A stretch of DNA of 33,072 nucleotides from a virus: the IMG/VR virus record IMGVR_UViG_3300048929_000282, positions 1 through 33,072 of that record; one strand, 5' to 3'. Of the stretch, positions 1 through 6,921 are shown piece by piece. The position numbers and the translations under genes were made by a program. The stretch's first letter is position 1; each line of letters opens with the position of its first letter. The notes below the pieces were generated by a model. That model worked only from the letters and a program-made list of their open reading frames with translations. It was not told the origin of the DNA and did not search any database.

Positions 1-263
1 ACCGGAGAATAAGTGACGATAAACAGCGCGTCGCCGAAGGTTTCCAGCTTGGGGCGGCTGTGTTTTTCCAGGGCGTCTTCGATGGCCAGTTCATGCAGGT
101 TGAACTGGCGTTGCAGGTTGGCCAGCTCGCGGGCGTCGGGCTCTTCCAGGCCGATCCAGACAAAATGCCCGGGTTTGGCGGCCCAGGCCGCGCCTTCGTC
201 GAGGGTGATATCGGTAACTTTCTTTCCGGCACTGTAAACAGCGGCCGCAACAACTCTACCCAT
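1..263 (-). CDS. corA: CorA-family Mg2+/Co2+ transporter, N-terminal part
   Basis: Partial gene: the ATG is at 263 and the frame runs off the left edge, leaving 87 N-terminal residues. The peptide begins MGRVVAAAVYSAGKKV and includes FVWIGLEEPD and LHELAIEDALEKHSRPKLE. This is the usual start of the cytoplasmic domain of CorA-type divalent cation channels, in which a short beta strand is followed by the H-x-L-x-x-E-D-A-L-E segment. The C-terminal membrane helices and GMN motif that would settle the family are outside the window. It lies 42 bases downstream of the plsC-like gene on the same strand and may be co-transcribed with it. This is ordinary host chromosome. Confidence 0.8.
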   Translation of the reverse strand, partial: MGRVVAAAVYSAGKKVTDITLDEGAAWAAKPGHFVWIGLEEPDARELANLQRQFNLHELAIEDALEKHSRPKLETFGDALFIVTYSP

Positions 264-305
264 GGTGCCGATCACTTCTTATCAGGGGAACAGATGTTGG
301 GCAGC

Positions 306-1058
306 TTAGCTGGAAGCGAGTTCTATTGTTATGGCACTTTGCAGTTCGTGGTCCATCGCCTTGATGCATTCATCCATCTGCGCGTAGCAGGCTTGCATCA
401 ACGCCGGGATGTCATCCGCCGTCAGTCCGGTGGTAGGAATCGGCGGCAGCGAGCGTATGCGTACATCGCCACTGTTCCAGCGATTGAGTTGCATATGGGT
501 GACGTAATTGCTCACGCACACCTGCACGATGGGCACGCCAGCGGCAATCGCCATGTGGAACGCGCCTTTCTTGAACGGCAGCAGGCCCTTGCCCAGGTTG
601 CGCGTGCCTTCCGGGAAGACCCAGATCGACGTGTCCTTATGCTGCAACGTCCGGGTGGTGGTGAGCATCGCACGGCGTGCCTTGTACGCATTGCCGCGGT
701 CGATCAGCACGTTGCCCGCCAGCCAGAACAGCTGGCCGAACAACGGCACCCATTTCAGGCTTTTCTTGGCGATACACACGGTGCGGTGCGGCACCACGGT
801 GCCCAGCACAAACAGGTCATAGTTGGACTGGTGGTTGGCGATGATCAGACAACTGCCGGGCTTGTTGCGCAGCGAATCGACATCGGCCTTGACGCGCAGC
901 CCCAGTATTCGCATCGCCGGCAGCGCATACAGGCGCGCGCACAGACGGCTGTTGTCCGGGTTGAACGGCCGACAGATCCCCAGCAACACGCCTAAGCCGC
1001 CGGCGAGGATAAAGTGCAGGCCCATCAACGACATACGCAACAGAAACAGCATCGACAC
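306..1058 (-). CDS. PlsC-type 1-acyl-sn-glycerol-3-phosphate acyltransferase
   Basis: This is a membrane-associated lysophospholipid acyltransferase, expected to transfer an acyl chain to lysophosphatidic acid in phospholipid synthesis. The 250-aa product has the family's N-terminal hydrophobic segment (about residues 3-30). It also has the catalytic NHX4D motif as NHQSNYD (75-81) and the substrate-binding motif FPEGTR (148-153). Block IV looks like AAGVPIVQV (172-180). The length is typical of the family. The start is uncertain: GTG at 1058 is used, an in-frame ATG at 1052 is equally possible, and neither has a strong ribosome site. A sigma70-like promoter overlapping a perfect inverted repeat lies just upstream. 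Pseudomonads carry several PlsC paralogues, so no symbol is given. Confidence 0.9.
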   Translation of the reverse strand: MSMLFLLRMSLMGLHFILAGGLGVLLGICRPFNPDNSRLCARLYALPAMRILGLRVKADVDSLRNKPGSCLIIANHQSNYDLFVLGTVVPHRTVCIAKKSLKWVPLFGQLFWLAGNVLIDRGNAYKARRAMLTTTRTLQHKDTSIWVFPEGTRNLGKGLLPFKKGAFHMAIAAGVPIVQVCVSNYVTHMQLNRWNSGDVRIRSLPPIPTTGLTADDIPALMQACYAQMDECIKAMDHELQSAITIELASS

Positions 1059-1083
1059 GGCACCATCGAGACAAAAGGTGGCG

Positions 1084-1113
1084 CAGTGTACGGATGTACA
1101 CTGTATTCGGCAA
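1084..1113 (-). promoter_or_regulatory. plsC-like promoter with palindromic operator
   Basis: On the minus strand, TTGCCG (1113-1108), a 17-base spacer and TACACT (1090-1085) form a plausible sigma70 promoter. It is correctly placed about 27 bases before the acyltransferase start. A perfect inverted repeat, CAGTGTAC-GGAT-GTACACTG (1084-1103), covers the -10 and half of the spacer. The overlap suggests that a dimeric repressor, perhaps TetR type, blocks the promoter. The identity of that regulator is inference. Confidence 0.6.
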
Positions 1114-1210
1114 TTGCCCCGATAGAGGTAGGAGATAGGCGATGTTTAAGTACATGTTTCAATAAGTGCCAGCAGGGGCAGACTAGAGCGGCCAAGGATT
1201 AGTCGGTTGT

Positions 1211-1246
1211 TTTTGTAAGAAAAAGCCCGACTCAAGGTCGGGCTTT
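1211..1246 (-). terminator. Rho-independent terminator of the crotonase gene
   Basis: A perfect 10-bp stem, AAAGCCCGAC (1222-1231) with GTCGGGCTTT (1237-1246), encloses a 5-base loop. Read on the minus strand it is followed by a T-rich tract (TTTTTC). It lies about 20 bases past the stop of the gene ending at 1268. Confidence 0.9.
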
Positions 1247-1267
1247 GATACGGCACATGCAGGCGGC

Positions 1268-1960
1268 TTAGCTCAAAATATGGCCCTGGTCCTGGATGAT
1301 TGCTTCATCCAAGGCTTCGAGCAGAGCTTTGCGCACTTTCAATTTGGTCTGCTTGTGGGCGTTCATATTGAGCTTCTTCAACTGCCGCGCCGCTTCCAGT
1401 GCCGCGGTGTGCAACGCTTCTGGCGCCACCACCTTGTCGAGGAAACCGGCTTGCAATGCGCCTTGCGGGTCGAACATCTCGGCGTTGATCACCGAACGCT
1501 GAAACGCCGACTTGCGCAGACGATCGCGCGCCAATTCGATCCCCGCATGGTGCATGGTCATGCCGATCGCCACTTCATTCAGGCCAATGCTGAACGGGCC
1601 CTCGACCCCGATCCGATAATCCGCCGACAACAGCAGGAACGCGCCCTTGGCCACCGCATGCCCAGGGCACGCGACGATCACCGGGAACGGATGCGCCAAC
1701 AGGCGCCGCGCCAGCGTCGAGCCCGACGTCACCAGGCCGATCGCCTCTTTAGGACCGGCGGTCATCACTTTCAAATCATAGCCACCCGACAGAATCCCCG
1801 GCGTTCCGGTGATGATCACCACCGCCCGATCCTTCTCGGCCTGATCCAGCGCTTCATTAAATGCACTGACCACCGCCGGAGAAATGGCATTCACCTTGCC
1901 GTTGCTCAAGGTCAGGGTCGCGATACCGTCTTCCAGGTGGTAGGAGATCAACTCACTCAT
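1268..1960 (-). CDS. Enoyl-CoA hydratase/isomerase (crotonase) family protein
   Basis: This is a crotonase-fold CoA enzyme, probably a hydratase or isomerase acting on an acyl-CoA in the cytoplasm. The substrate is unknown. The 230-aa product shows the two oxyanion-hole segments of the family: ILSGGYDLKVM (56-66) and GHAVAKGAFLLLSADYRIG (100-118). These are followed by the usual FSIGLNEVAIGM stretch (123-134). The start at ATG 1960 is preferred over an upstream in-frame start because AAGGA sits 7 bases before it and the family alignment begins there. A good -10 (TATAAC, minus, 1988-1983) lies just upstream and a terminator follows. It appears monocistronic. Confidence 0.88.
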   Translation of the reverse strand: MSELISYHLEDGIATLTLSNGKVNAISPAVVSAFNEALDQAEKDRAVVIITGTPGILSGGYDLKVMTAGPKEAIGLVTSGSTLARRLLAHPFPVIVACPGHAVAKGAFLLLSADYRIGVEGPFSIGLNEVAIGMTMHHAGIELARDRLRKSAFQRSVINAEMFDPQGALQAGFLDKVVAPEALHTAALEAARQLKKLNMNAHKQTKLKVRKALLEALDEAIIQDQGHILS

Positions 1961-2041
1961 GACGTGGTTCCTTGTAGGACTTGTTATAGAGGTGCATGCG
2001 CAGACGTTACTCACCACGCCCGGCCTGGTAAAGCGCTGTGA

Positions 2042-2057
2042 CTGACTGGCCAGTCAG
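2042..2057. promoter_or_regulatory. Perfect 16-bp palindrome upstream of crotonase gene
   Basis: CTGACTGG-CCAGTCAG is a perfect inverted repeat without spacer. It lies about 80 bases upstream of the crotonase start and about 55 bases upstream of its -10. This form is common for TetR- or GntR-type operators. No regulator gene is adjacent within the window, so the role is inferred. Confidence 0.4.
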
Positions 2058-2213
2058 GCTTTCCCTCTATACCCGGCGATAAACCGCCTGGGGCAGGGCG
2101 CAGCAACCGTCCCAGACGCGTGCCGTCGATGCCTGAGAATGGCAGAATCATCGCCCTCGCCTGGCCCGTCACGGAATACCGGTCTAACCGCATGAAAATT
2201 CTGAAAAAAACCT

Positions 2214-2242
2214 TTGCCATCAGCAAGTCTTTCGACTACATT
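2214..2242 (+). promoter_or_regulatory. Promoter of tRNA-Ser
   Basis: TTGCCA (2214-2219), a 17-base spacer and TACATT (2237-2242) are followed by a GC-rich discriminator (GCGCGCC). The first tRNA base is about 38 bases after the -10. A GC-rich discriminator is typical of stringently controlled tRNA promoters. Confidence 0.65.
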
Positions 2243-2280
2243 AGCGCGCCTCGACAGACTGAACTGGTTTGACGAGATAC

Positions 2281-2370
2281 GGTGAAGTGTCCGAGTGGCT
2301 TAAGGAGCACGCCTGGAAAGTGTGTATACAAGAAATTGTATCGAGAGTTCGAATCTCTCCTTCACCGCCA
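2281..2370 (+). tRNA. tRNA-Ser (anticodon GGA)
   Basis: This is a 90-base class II tRNA. The acceptor stem GGTGAAG (2281-2287) pairs with CTTCACC near the 3' end. The anticodon stem CACGC/GTGTG (2308-2312/2320-2324) holds the loop CTGGAAA with anticodon GGA at 2315-2317. A long variable arm follows, as expected for serine. The T-arm contains GTTCGAATC, and CCA is encoded at 2368-2370. It reads UCC and UCU codons. Its 3' end is the inferred prophage attachment site and the gene remains complete after integration. Confidence 0.97.
2340..2370. other. Inferred left attachment site (attL) in the tRNA 3' end
   Basis: Host sequence gives way to phage sequence just after the tRNA, and the integrase gene faces it within 900 bases. 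P2/phiCTX-type integrases recombine within the T-arm to CCA part of a tRNA, leaving the gene intact. The exact core cannot be fixed because the matching attR copy is outside the window. Confidence 0.55.
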
Positions 2371-2384
2371 AATTTGAAACGACT

Positions 2385-2418
2385 AAACCCCTGAAAACGT
2401 TAAAGTTTTCAGGGGTTT
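2385..2418 (+). terminator. Terminator after tRNA-Ser / phage left end
   Basis: A perfect 14-bp stem, AAACCCCTGAAAAC (2385-2398) with GTTTTCAGGGGTTT (2405-2418), encloses the loop GTTAAA. It lies 15 bases after the tRNA. The stem ends in A/T tracts, so it may work in both directions. It would end the tRNA transcript and could also protect against readthrough from the leftward integrase operon. Confidence 0.8.
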
Positions 2419-2449
2419 TGTGTTTTCAGAGGGTCAAAAAACGCCGATA

Positions 2450-2543
2450 TGGGAACATCCATGGGAACACGGGATGCTCACTGATTGATCAATGGCTGGC
2501 ACGAAGGGCAACATTTGGATGGTGAAAGGACGATCTGGGAACA
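2450..2543 (+). repeat. Three TGGGAACA direct repeats, possible integrase arm sites
   Basis: TGGGAACA occurs at 2450-2457, 2462-2469 and 2536-2543, all on the plus strand. The first two are exactly 12 bases apart and share ATGGGAACA. They lie in the non-coding DNA between the attachment site and the first phage gene, where tyrosine integrases of lambda and P2 bind short direct repeats with their N-terminal arm domain. Confidence 0.5.
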
Positions 2544-2562
2544 TGGGTAGGGCGGACTGGAT

Positions 2563-3174
2563 CTAATCGAAGGCAAAGGGGAATTCCCAGGCGCAACCGT
2601 CTTTCAAACGATCAAACAGCCCTTGCTGGTCGTCCAACGAGCTATGGTCCGCCAAGTCCAGGTAGTAATTCAGCCCGTCATGCACGTAGTAAACGAGCCA
2701 TTCCCCCGTTAACGCCCCCCTCTTTTTTCTCTCCTCAATTGCTCCGTAGACAAAAGAATGTGAAATTCGATTGGCAACAGCCTCTCGATAGTTATCCATA
2801 TCTGTATCGTCTTCTCCCATTAGAATTTCTCGGAACATGGCTTGCAGTAACCCTTGCTTCTTTGCAAACCCTCCAAACCATCTGTTGTTTATGTTTTCGG
2901 GCAAGTGATATGCGTCAAAGTAATGCTTGTGCCAGAAACGCCCCAGAATAGGCCCTCTGAATTTCTCAGCGGCTTTTGTGCCTGTAGGTCGGCTGGTGGG
3001 CGTTTTCTCGAGAAAAGCAATCTCGTCCAATACCGAAAATTTATTGATCCGCCGGAGTAACGATCCGTTGTGTAGCCGCATAGCCAGGCACTGGCTGACA
3101 CGATTCCAGTAGGGTTGAGCTAGGGTTACGTTTTTTTTAAGCAGCAGCGATTCGTATCTATGCAGTAAGGGCAT
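2563..3174 (-). CDS. Unknown protein between integrase and attachment site
   Basis: I do not recognise a named family. The 203-aa product has no signal peptide or membrane segment. It has a basic N-terminal half with FRGPILGRFWHKHYF (about 73-87). The C-terminal part reads GEWLVYYVHDGLNYYLDLADH, with C194 and a final EFPFAFD, which looks like a conserved domain rather than random sequence. The ATG at 3174 is 29 bases after the integrase stop, so the two may share a transcript. Base composition is lower in G+C than the flanking phage genes. Its place between int and att is a classic cargo-gene position, so a lysogen-expressed or defence role is possible but unproven. Confidence 0.75.
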   Translation of the reverse strand: MPLLHRYESLLLKKNVTLAQPYWNRVSQCLAMRLHNGSLLRRINKFSVLDEIAFLEKTPTSRPTGTKAAEKFRGPILGRFWHKHYFDAYHLPENINNRWFGGFAKKQGLLQAMFREILMGEDDTDMDNYREAVANRISHSFVYGAIEERKKRGALTGEWLVYYVHDGLNYYLDLADHSSLDDQQGLFDRLKDGCAWEFPFAFD

Positions 3175-3203
3175 AAGCTCATCTCAATGACGCTGACAGA
3201 CAT

Positions 3204-4370
3204 CTATAAACCAAGTGCGTGTTGAAGCAAACCAACGATGTCCGGGCCGTCCTCATTGATCCATGTTCCATAGTGCTGTCGGATCATGTTCGCACTGGTG
3301 TGGCCCATCTGCTCTGCAATCCAGTCAACCGAGGCGACGCCCGTGGTAAGCAGTTGGCTGGCATAGGTGTGCCGGCACTGGCCAGGTCCGCGATAACGAA
3401 CGCCGGCCGCTTTCAGGTGCGCTTTGAAGAACCTGTCCCTCACGACAAAGTCGCTGACGTGTGGCAGGCCGCTCTTGGTGTTCAGGAATACAAAGTGCAG
3501 CTTGTGCTTGCGGACGGTCTTGTTGTCCCGCTCGACGACGTCAACCGTGTCCACAGTCTTGAGTTGGTTGATGGCGTCCAGTTTCCGCAGGGCATCCCAC
3601 GCGGGCTCCAGCAGGCGTACCTTACGCGTCGAGCGCCGGGTTTTGGTCACGCGGTAGGCCCCGCGCACCTTGGATCGGCGAAAAGTCACTGTCCCCTGCT
3701 TCAGATCGACGTCCTCCCAGGCCAGCGCGATGGTCTCCGACACCCGTGGCCCCGCCCAAATCATGAACTGCACCATCAGCAGCTCCTGGGTGCGGCTGGT
3801 GTGTGTGTCGAGGATCTGCTTGATTTCCGCCCTGGTGAACGGGTCCGGTGCCTCCGGATCGGGTAGGCGCACGAATAACCCCTCGGTTGGGTCGTGCGCG
3901 ACCTTCTTCCGGGTGCGGTAAAGCCGGAACACCTGGCGCACATTGCTAATGATGTCGCGAATGGTCTTGTTCTTCAGCCGCTTCGAAAGCGGCCCCTGAA
4001 TCCACTCTTGCAGGTCCAGATGGTCGATCTGATCGATCTGAACGTCACCCCAGCGCGGCCGCACATGGACCTCAGCCTTGTTTTTGTACCCTCGGAAAGA
4101 CGTCGCAGCCACGCTGTTGCTTTTGATGGTCAGCCAAAGGTCCAGGTAATGGCCGAAGCTGTTCTCTACCAGTTTGGTCGACTCGGGAAAATGCCGGCGG
4201 TAATCGAAGGTGCCGGCCTGTATCTCGTATTCGATCACCGTCACCAGGCGCTTGGCATGCTCCCGGTTGGCCGGTGTGTTGCCGCCGGGCACCAGCTCCC
4301 GGCACAGCTCGCCATTGAAACGAAAATAGACCCGTACCGAATTGCCACGGGCCTCTACGCCATCTGCCAT
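3204..4370 (-). CDS. int: Tyrosine recombinase (phage integrase)
   Basis: This enzyme integrates and excises the prophage at tRNA-Ser. From ATG 4370 it has 388 aa: an N-terminal arm-binding region (about 1-60), a SAM-like core-binding domain (about 65-155), and a catalytic domain. The catalytic residues visible are R209 (AGPRVSET), R333-H334 (QCRHTYAS), H357 (MGHTS) and nucleophile Y367 (RQHYGTW). The first position of the H-x-x-R box is glycine, which occurs in this branch. The ATG is chosen over a GTG at 4382 because GGGGA lies 6 bases before it. The length fits phiCTX- and P2-type integrases. It is the last gene but one of the leftward region. Confidence 0.95.
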   Translation of the reverse strand: MADGVEARGNSVRVYFRFNGELCRELVPGGNTPANREHAKRLVTVIEYEIQAGTFDYRRHFPESTKLVENSFGHYLDLWLTIKSNSVAATSFRGYKNKAEVHVRPRWGDVQIDQIDHLDLQEWIQGPLSKRLKNKTIRDIISNVRQVFRLYRTRKKVAHDPTEGLFVRLPDPEAPDPFTRAEIKQILDTHTSRTQELLMVQFMIWAGPRVSETIALAWEDVDLKQGTVTFRRSKVRGAYRVTKTRRSTRKVRLLEPAWDALRKLDAINQLKTVDTVDVVERDNKTVRKHKLHFVFLNTKSGLPHVSDFVVRDRFFKAHLKAAGVRYRGPGQCRHTYASQLLTTGVASVDWIAEQMGHTSANMIRQHYGTWINEDGPDIVGLLQHALGL

Positions 4371-4413
4371 ATGCGTCCCCACGCGATGTATCGAAAGACT
4401 CTTCCAACAGGAA

Positions 4414-4437
4414 GAAAAAAGGCCCGTCGCCGGGCCT
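4414..4437 (-). terminator. Rho-independent terminator upstream of int
   Basis: The 7-bp stem AGGCCCG/CGGGCCT (4420-4426/4431-4437) has a 4-base loop and, read on minus, a run of six Ts. It would end the early operon after the small zinc-binding gene, separating it from int. Confidence 0.85.
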
Positions 4438-4464
4438 GATGTATTGCGGTTTTAGTGTTGCCGA

Positions 4465-4674
4465 TCACTGCTGGCGAAGTAACCAGAACAGGCCGGCACT
4501 TTTTCTAGGTGCCGGTGTGGCCCCGGCTTGGGCTTCCTCGGCCCGACGCTTGGCGTTGAGGGCCTGACGCGCTTTGCTGCACTTCTGATGGTTGCCGTGG
4601 GCACGGGATTTGTCGCATTGGTCGCAGACGCCGGTTATGTCGAGGTTCCAGGGGAAGGATTTACCGTTGTTCAT
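4465..4674 (-). CDS. Small putative zinc-binding phage protein
   Basis: The 69-aa product has C17-x2-C20, H26, H29 and C32 within VCDQCDKSRAHGNHQKC, an arrangement suggesting a single zinc site. A basic helix (KARQALNAKRRAEEAQA) follows. The function is unknown; a nucleic-acid or protein-binding role is plausible. The ATG at 4674 is chosen over an upstream in-frame start because GGGGGTG precedes it and it starts 2 bases after the previous gene's stop. It is the last gene of the early operon, followed by a strong terminator. Confidence 0.75.
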   Translation of the reverse strand: MNNGKSFPWNLDITGVCDQCDKSRAHGNHQKCSKARQALNAKRRAEEAQAGATPAPRKSAGLFWLLRQQ

Positions 4675-4676
4675 GG

Positions 4677-4985
4677 TTACACCCCCGGACGGTTTTTGAA
4701 GGCAAGCCAAATGTAATGGCGCCCTTTGGCGGTCACCTTGATCTTGCTGGTTTGCTTGTTCCAGGTGATCAAGCGGAGTTCATCTAGGATGGTCGTCAGC
4801 GTGTGGCCCTGGTGCCAGCCTGCCAGAGCTTTGATGCAGCCCTGGGCAAGCAAGCCGCGATAGTCGGTGTGGCCGAAGTTGGTACCCAGGAACGAGCCCT
4901 GCATCTGCTCATCGCTCACAAGATCAGTGACGGCGCGCACCTCTGGATCGCGTCGGTAGCATTTCCATCGCATTACTTCGCTCAT
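4677..4985 (-). CDS. Hypothetical early phage protein
   Basis: The 102-aa product has no recognised domain. It begins MSEVMRWKCYRRDPEVRAV and ends with KIKVTAKGRHYIWLAFKNRPGV. The segment LLAQGCIKALAGWHQGHTLTTILDELRLI resembles a small helical, perhaps winged-helix, unit, but this is only an impression. A strong ribosome site (GGGAGG) lies 6 bases before the ATG. It is tightly packed in the early operon. Confidence 0.7.
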   Translation of the reverse strand: MSEVMRWKCYRRDPEVRAVTDLVSDEQMQGSFLGTNFGHTDYRGLLAQGCIKALAGWHQGHTLTTILDELRLITWNKQTSKIKVTAKGRHYIWLAFKNRPGV

Positions 4986-4996
4986 ACAACCTCCCT

Positions 4997-5248
4997 CTAC
5001 ATCCGAAACGACTGATGAATGAACGCCGGCTGAGCCTTATGTTCTGCGGGTTTCGGCCCGTCGCCCTGAATCTCGCAAATGAACCGATGCCGCTTTCGGT
5101 TGGGCGCAGTCAGTGACTTGGTCAGACCTGGCACGACGTCGATGCATTGCTCGTAGGCGTAAGGACCACTCCAGCTATCAGCCTTCACCACTTGGCAATC
5201 CGTTCGGGTCGCATCCGCGCACAGGTAAAGCAGAAGGAAAACAGTCAT
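4997..5248 (-). CDS. Small hypothetical protein, possible signal peptide
   Basis: The 83-aa product starts MTVFLLLYLCADATRTDCQ, a short hydrophobic stretch that could be a signal or lipoprotein-like sequence, though there is no good lipobox. Four cysteines (C10, C18, C35, C58) suggest an oxidised periplasmic fold or a metal site. The start is supported by AGGAGG 8 bases upstream and by an ATGA overlap with the methyltransferase stop (5245-5248), indicating translational coupling. The function is unknown. Confidence 0.65.
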   Translation of the reverse strand: MTVFLLLYLCADATRTDCQVVKADSWSGPYAYEQCIDVVPGLTKSLTAPNRKRHRFICEIQGDGPKPAEHKAQPAFIHQSFRM

Positions 5249-6921
5249 ACGCCAACCTCCTGTTGCGCCACGCTCAGCGCCACCGCCACGGGTTGAACCC
5301 AGATCGGCATGCTGTTGAGCATGAAGGTCTCGCCGGCTTGGGCCAGCAACAGGGTGGTACCCATCACATGGGCGATTGCTTCGGCGGCTGCCGGTGGAAC
5401 GGCGTTGCCAATCCGCTCGCGCCAGGCTTGGTCGCTCAGGCCATCCAGCTCAAACAGTTCCTCGGGCTCGACAAGGCTTTGCAGCGCAGCCAACTCCAGC
5501 GTGGTAAACGGTCTGTGCCAGGTGCCGTCGAGGCTTTCGATAACGCAGGTCAGCCGCTCGTTGGCTTCTGGCATGCGGGGGTCAGCGACGGACCACCGCC
5601 CATTGTCCTGGCGGGCACTGGCTGAAACGGCACCGCATTGGTCGCTCCAACCCACAACGCCGTAATGGCCGCCGGTTAGGTAGGCGTCGCCCTTGGTTCG
5701 TTTCATGCCTGGGCGTGGGTCTTGAACAGCGAATGCGCCCTGGCCCGTTGTGCTGCCGGAAATTACCGTGCGCGATACGCCATCCCACTGGGCCACGTTG
5801 TACTTGGCGTGCCCAATACCTGGGTCGCGGGGATCAGCAACACTAAACGTCCCTTGCCCGGGCGACTTCACGCCGATCACCGCGCCGCTCGTTTCATCCC
5901 AGCGACGGACGCCGTACTGCTGGTATTGCAGGGCACCGGTCCTGGCCCGTGGATCGGCCACCGAGAACTTGCCATTGGTTGGGCCGCTGCGCGCGGCGAC
6001 GGTACCGGCGGTTTCGCTCCAGTCGTGAACGCCGAGGAAGCCATCCCGGAACTGGGGAACAATAGCCAGGTCGCGCAGATAGCCGTCCTCGATCGCTAAA
6101 TCATTCAGGCAGCGCCAATCCTTCCCGGCCTCGACCAGGGCCAGGCGGACCCATGTTTTCCATTGCAGCGCCGGAACCCGGTGCATCGGGCCGCCGGCTT
6201 CCACGTCGCCGGCCATGGGCATACGGCCCAGGATCGAACCGACGGACTTGAGGGTTTTCTTTTCCGGCTCGTAAAGGAAGGGCGGCACCTTCTCGATGTG
6301 CCTGGCAACCAGCAAGAAGCGCTTGCGGCTCTGGGCCAGGCCGCCGATCACGCCACAGTCGTGGGTGGTTTCTGCAACTGCATAACCGTAGTGGTTCAGC
6401 AGCTTATTGATCTGGTCCAGCAGGTGCCGGCCACGGGTGGCCAGGCGGGGCACGTTCTCGAAAACGATCAACGATACCGGGTCATCCTTCCAAGCCTCGC
6501 ACATCAGCCACACGCAGCGCAGCGTCAGTTCGTTGAGCGCCTGGTACTTCGGTGTCAGGCTCATTGTTTCGGACAACAGCCCTGAGGCGCCTTTGCATGG
6601 GCTGCTGATGAATACGGCGTCCGGGCGTTCGTAGCCGGCGGCGCGGCGCACGTCGTCCGGGCCGGCCTCAATCCAACCAGCTGGTGGTGGCTTGCCGTGG
6701 AACGCGGTGTACATGTTGAGGGTGAACAGGTCCATCAGGGTGCCCGGTACGCCAGACAGGCGCTGGAAGTCGCGCAAACCTGCCGGGTCAACGTCGATGC
6801 CGCCGATGCACCGCCACTCGGCCTGAATGTTGCCCACTACGGGCTTGGCATTGTTGAACCCTTTCGCGCCGCCGCCGAGGCCACAGCAAAAATGGAAGTG
6901 GGTGAGGGTGCGCTTAAGCAT
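5245..6921 (-). CDS. C5-cytosine DNA methyltransferase with four internal repeats
   Basis: This enzyme should methylate cytosine in phage or host DNA, probably to evade restriction. Motifs in the 558-aa product: I FCCGLGGGAKGF (11-22), IV SSPC with nucleophile C109 (107-109, followed by K instead of the usual Q), VI VFENV (153-157), VIII QSRKR (197-201) and X RIGNAVPP (503-510). Between VIII and X, where target recognition usually lies, are four imperfect repeats (about 298-325, 336-365, 374-403, 420-449). Each has W-[DS]-x-x-[SAC]-G/R-x-V, then G-x-[FW]-[SA]-V-x-DPR. The gene overlaps the upstream gene by 8 bases; GAGG precedes the ATG. No cognate restriction enzyme gene is visible. Confidence 0.92.
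   Translation of the reverse strand: MLKRTLTHFHFCCGLGGGAKGFNNAKPVVGNIQAEWRCIGGIDVDPAGLRDFQRLSGVPGTLMDLFTLNMYTAFHGKPPPAGWIEAGPDDVRRAAGYERPDAVFISSPCKGASGLLSETMSLTPKYQALNELTLRCVWLMCEAWKDDPVSLIVFENVPRLATRGRHLLDQINKLLNHYGYAVAETTHDCGVIGGLAQSRKRFLLVARHIEKVPPFLYEPEKKTLKSVGSILGRMPMAGDVEAGGPMHRVPALQWKTWVRLALVEAGKDWRCLNDLAIEDGYLRDLAIVPQFRDGFLGVHDWSETAGTVAARSGPTNGKFSVADPRARTGALQYQQYGVRRWDETSGAVIGVKSPGQGTFSVADPRDPGIGHAKYNVAQWDGVSRTVISGSTTGQGAFAVQDPRPGMKRTKGDAYLTGGHYGVVGWSDQCGAVSASARQDNGRWSVADPRMPEANERLTCVIESLDGTWHRPFTTLELAALQSLVEPEELFELDGLSDQAWRERIGNAVPPAAAEAIAHVMGTTLLLAQAGETFMLNSMPIWVQPVAVALSVAQQEVGV

Larger units (their letters stand above)
1961..2280. other. Host intergenic region between crotonase gene and tRNA-Ser
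   Basis: No convincing gene is seen in these 320 bases. They hold the crotonase ribosome site and -10 element (left), a perfect 16-bp palindrome at 2042-2057, and the tRNA-Ser promoter at 2214-2242. Open frames here lack ribosome sites and recognisable protein features. Confidence 0.6.

Noticed and set aside
60-995. 311-codon open frame on plus opposite the acyltransferase
   Set aside because: The opposite strand encodes a protein with NHX4D and FPEGTR motifs; the plus frame shows no family features.
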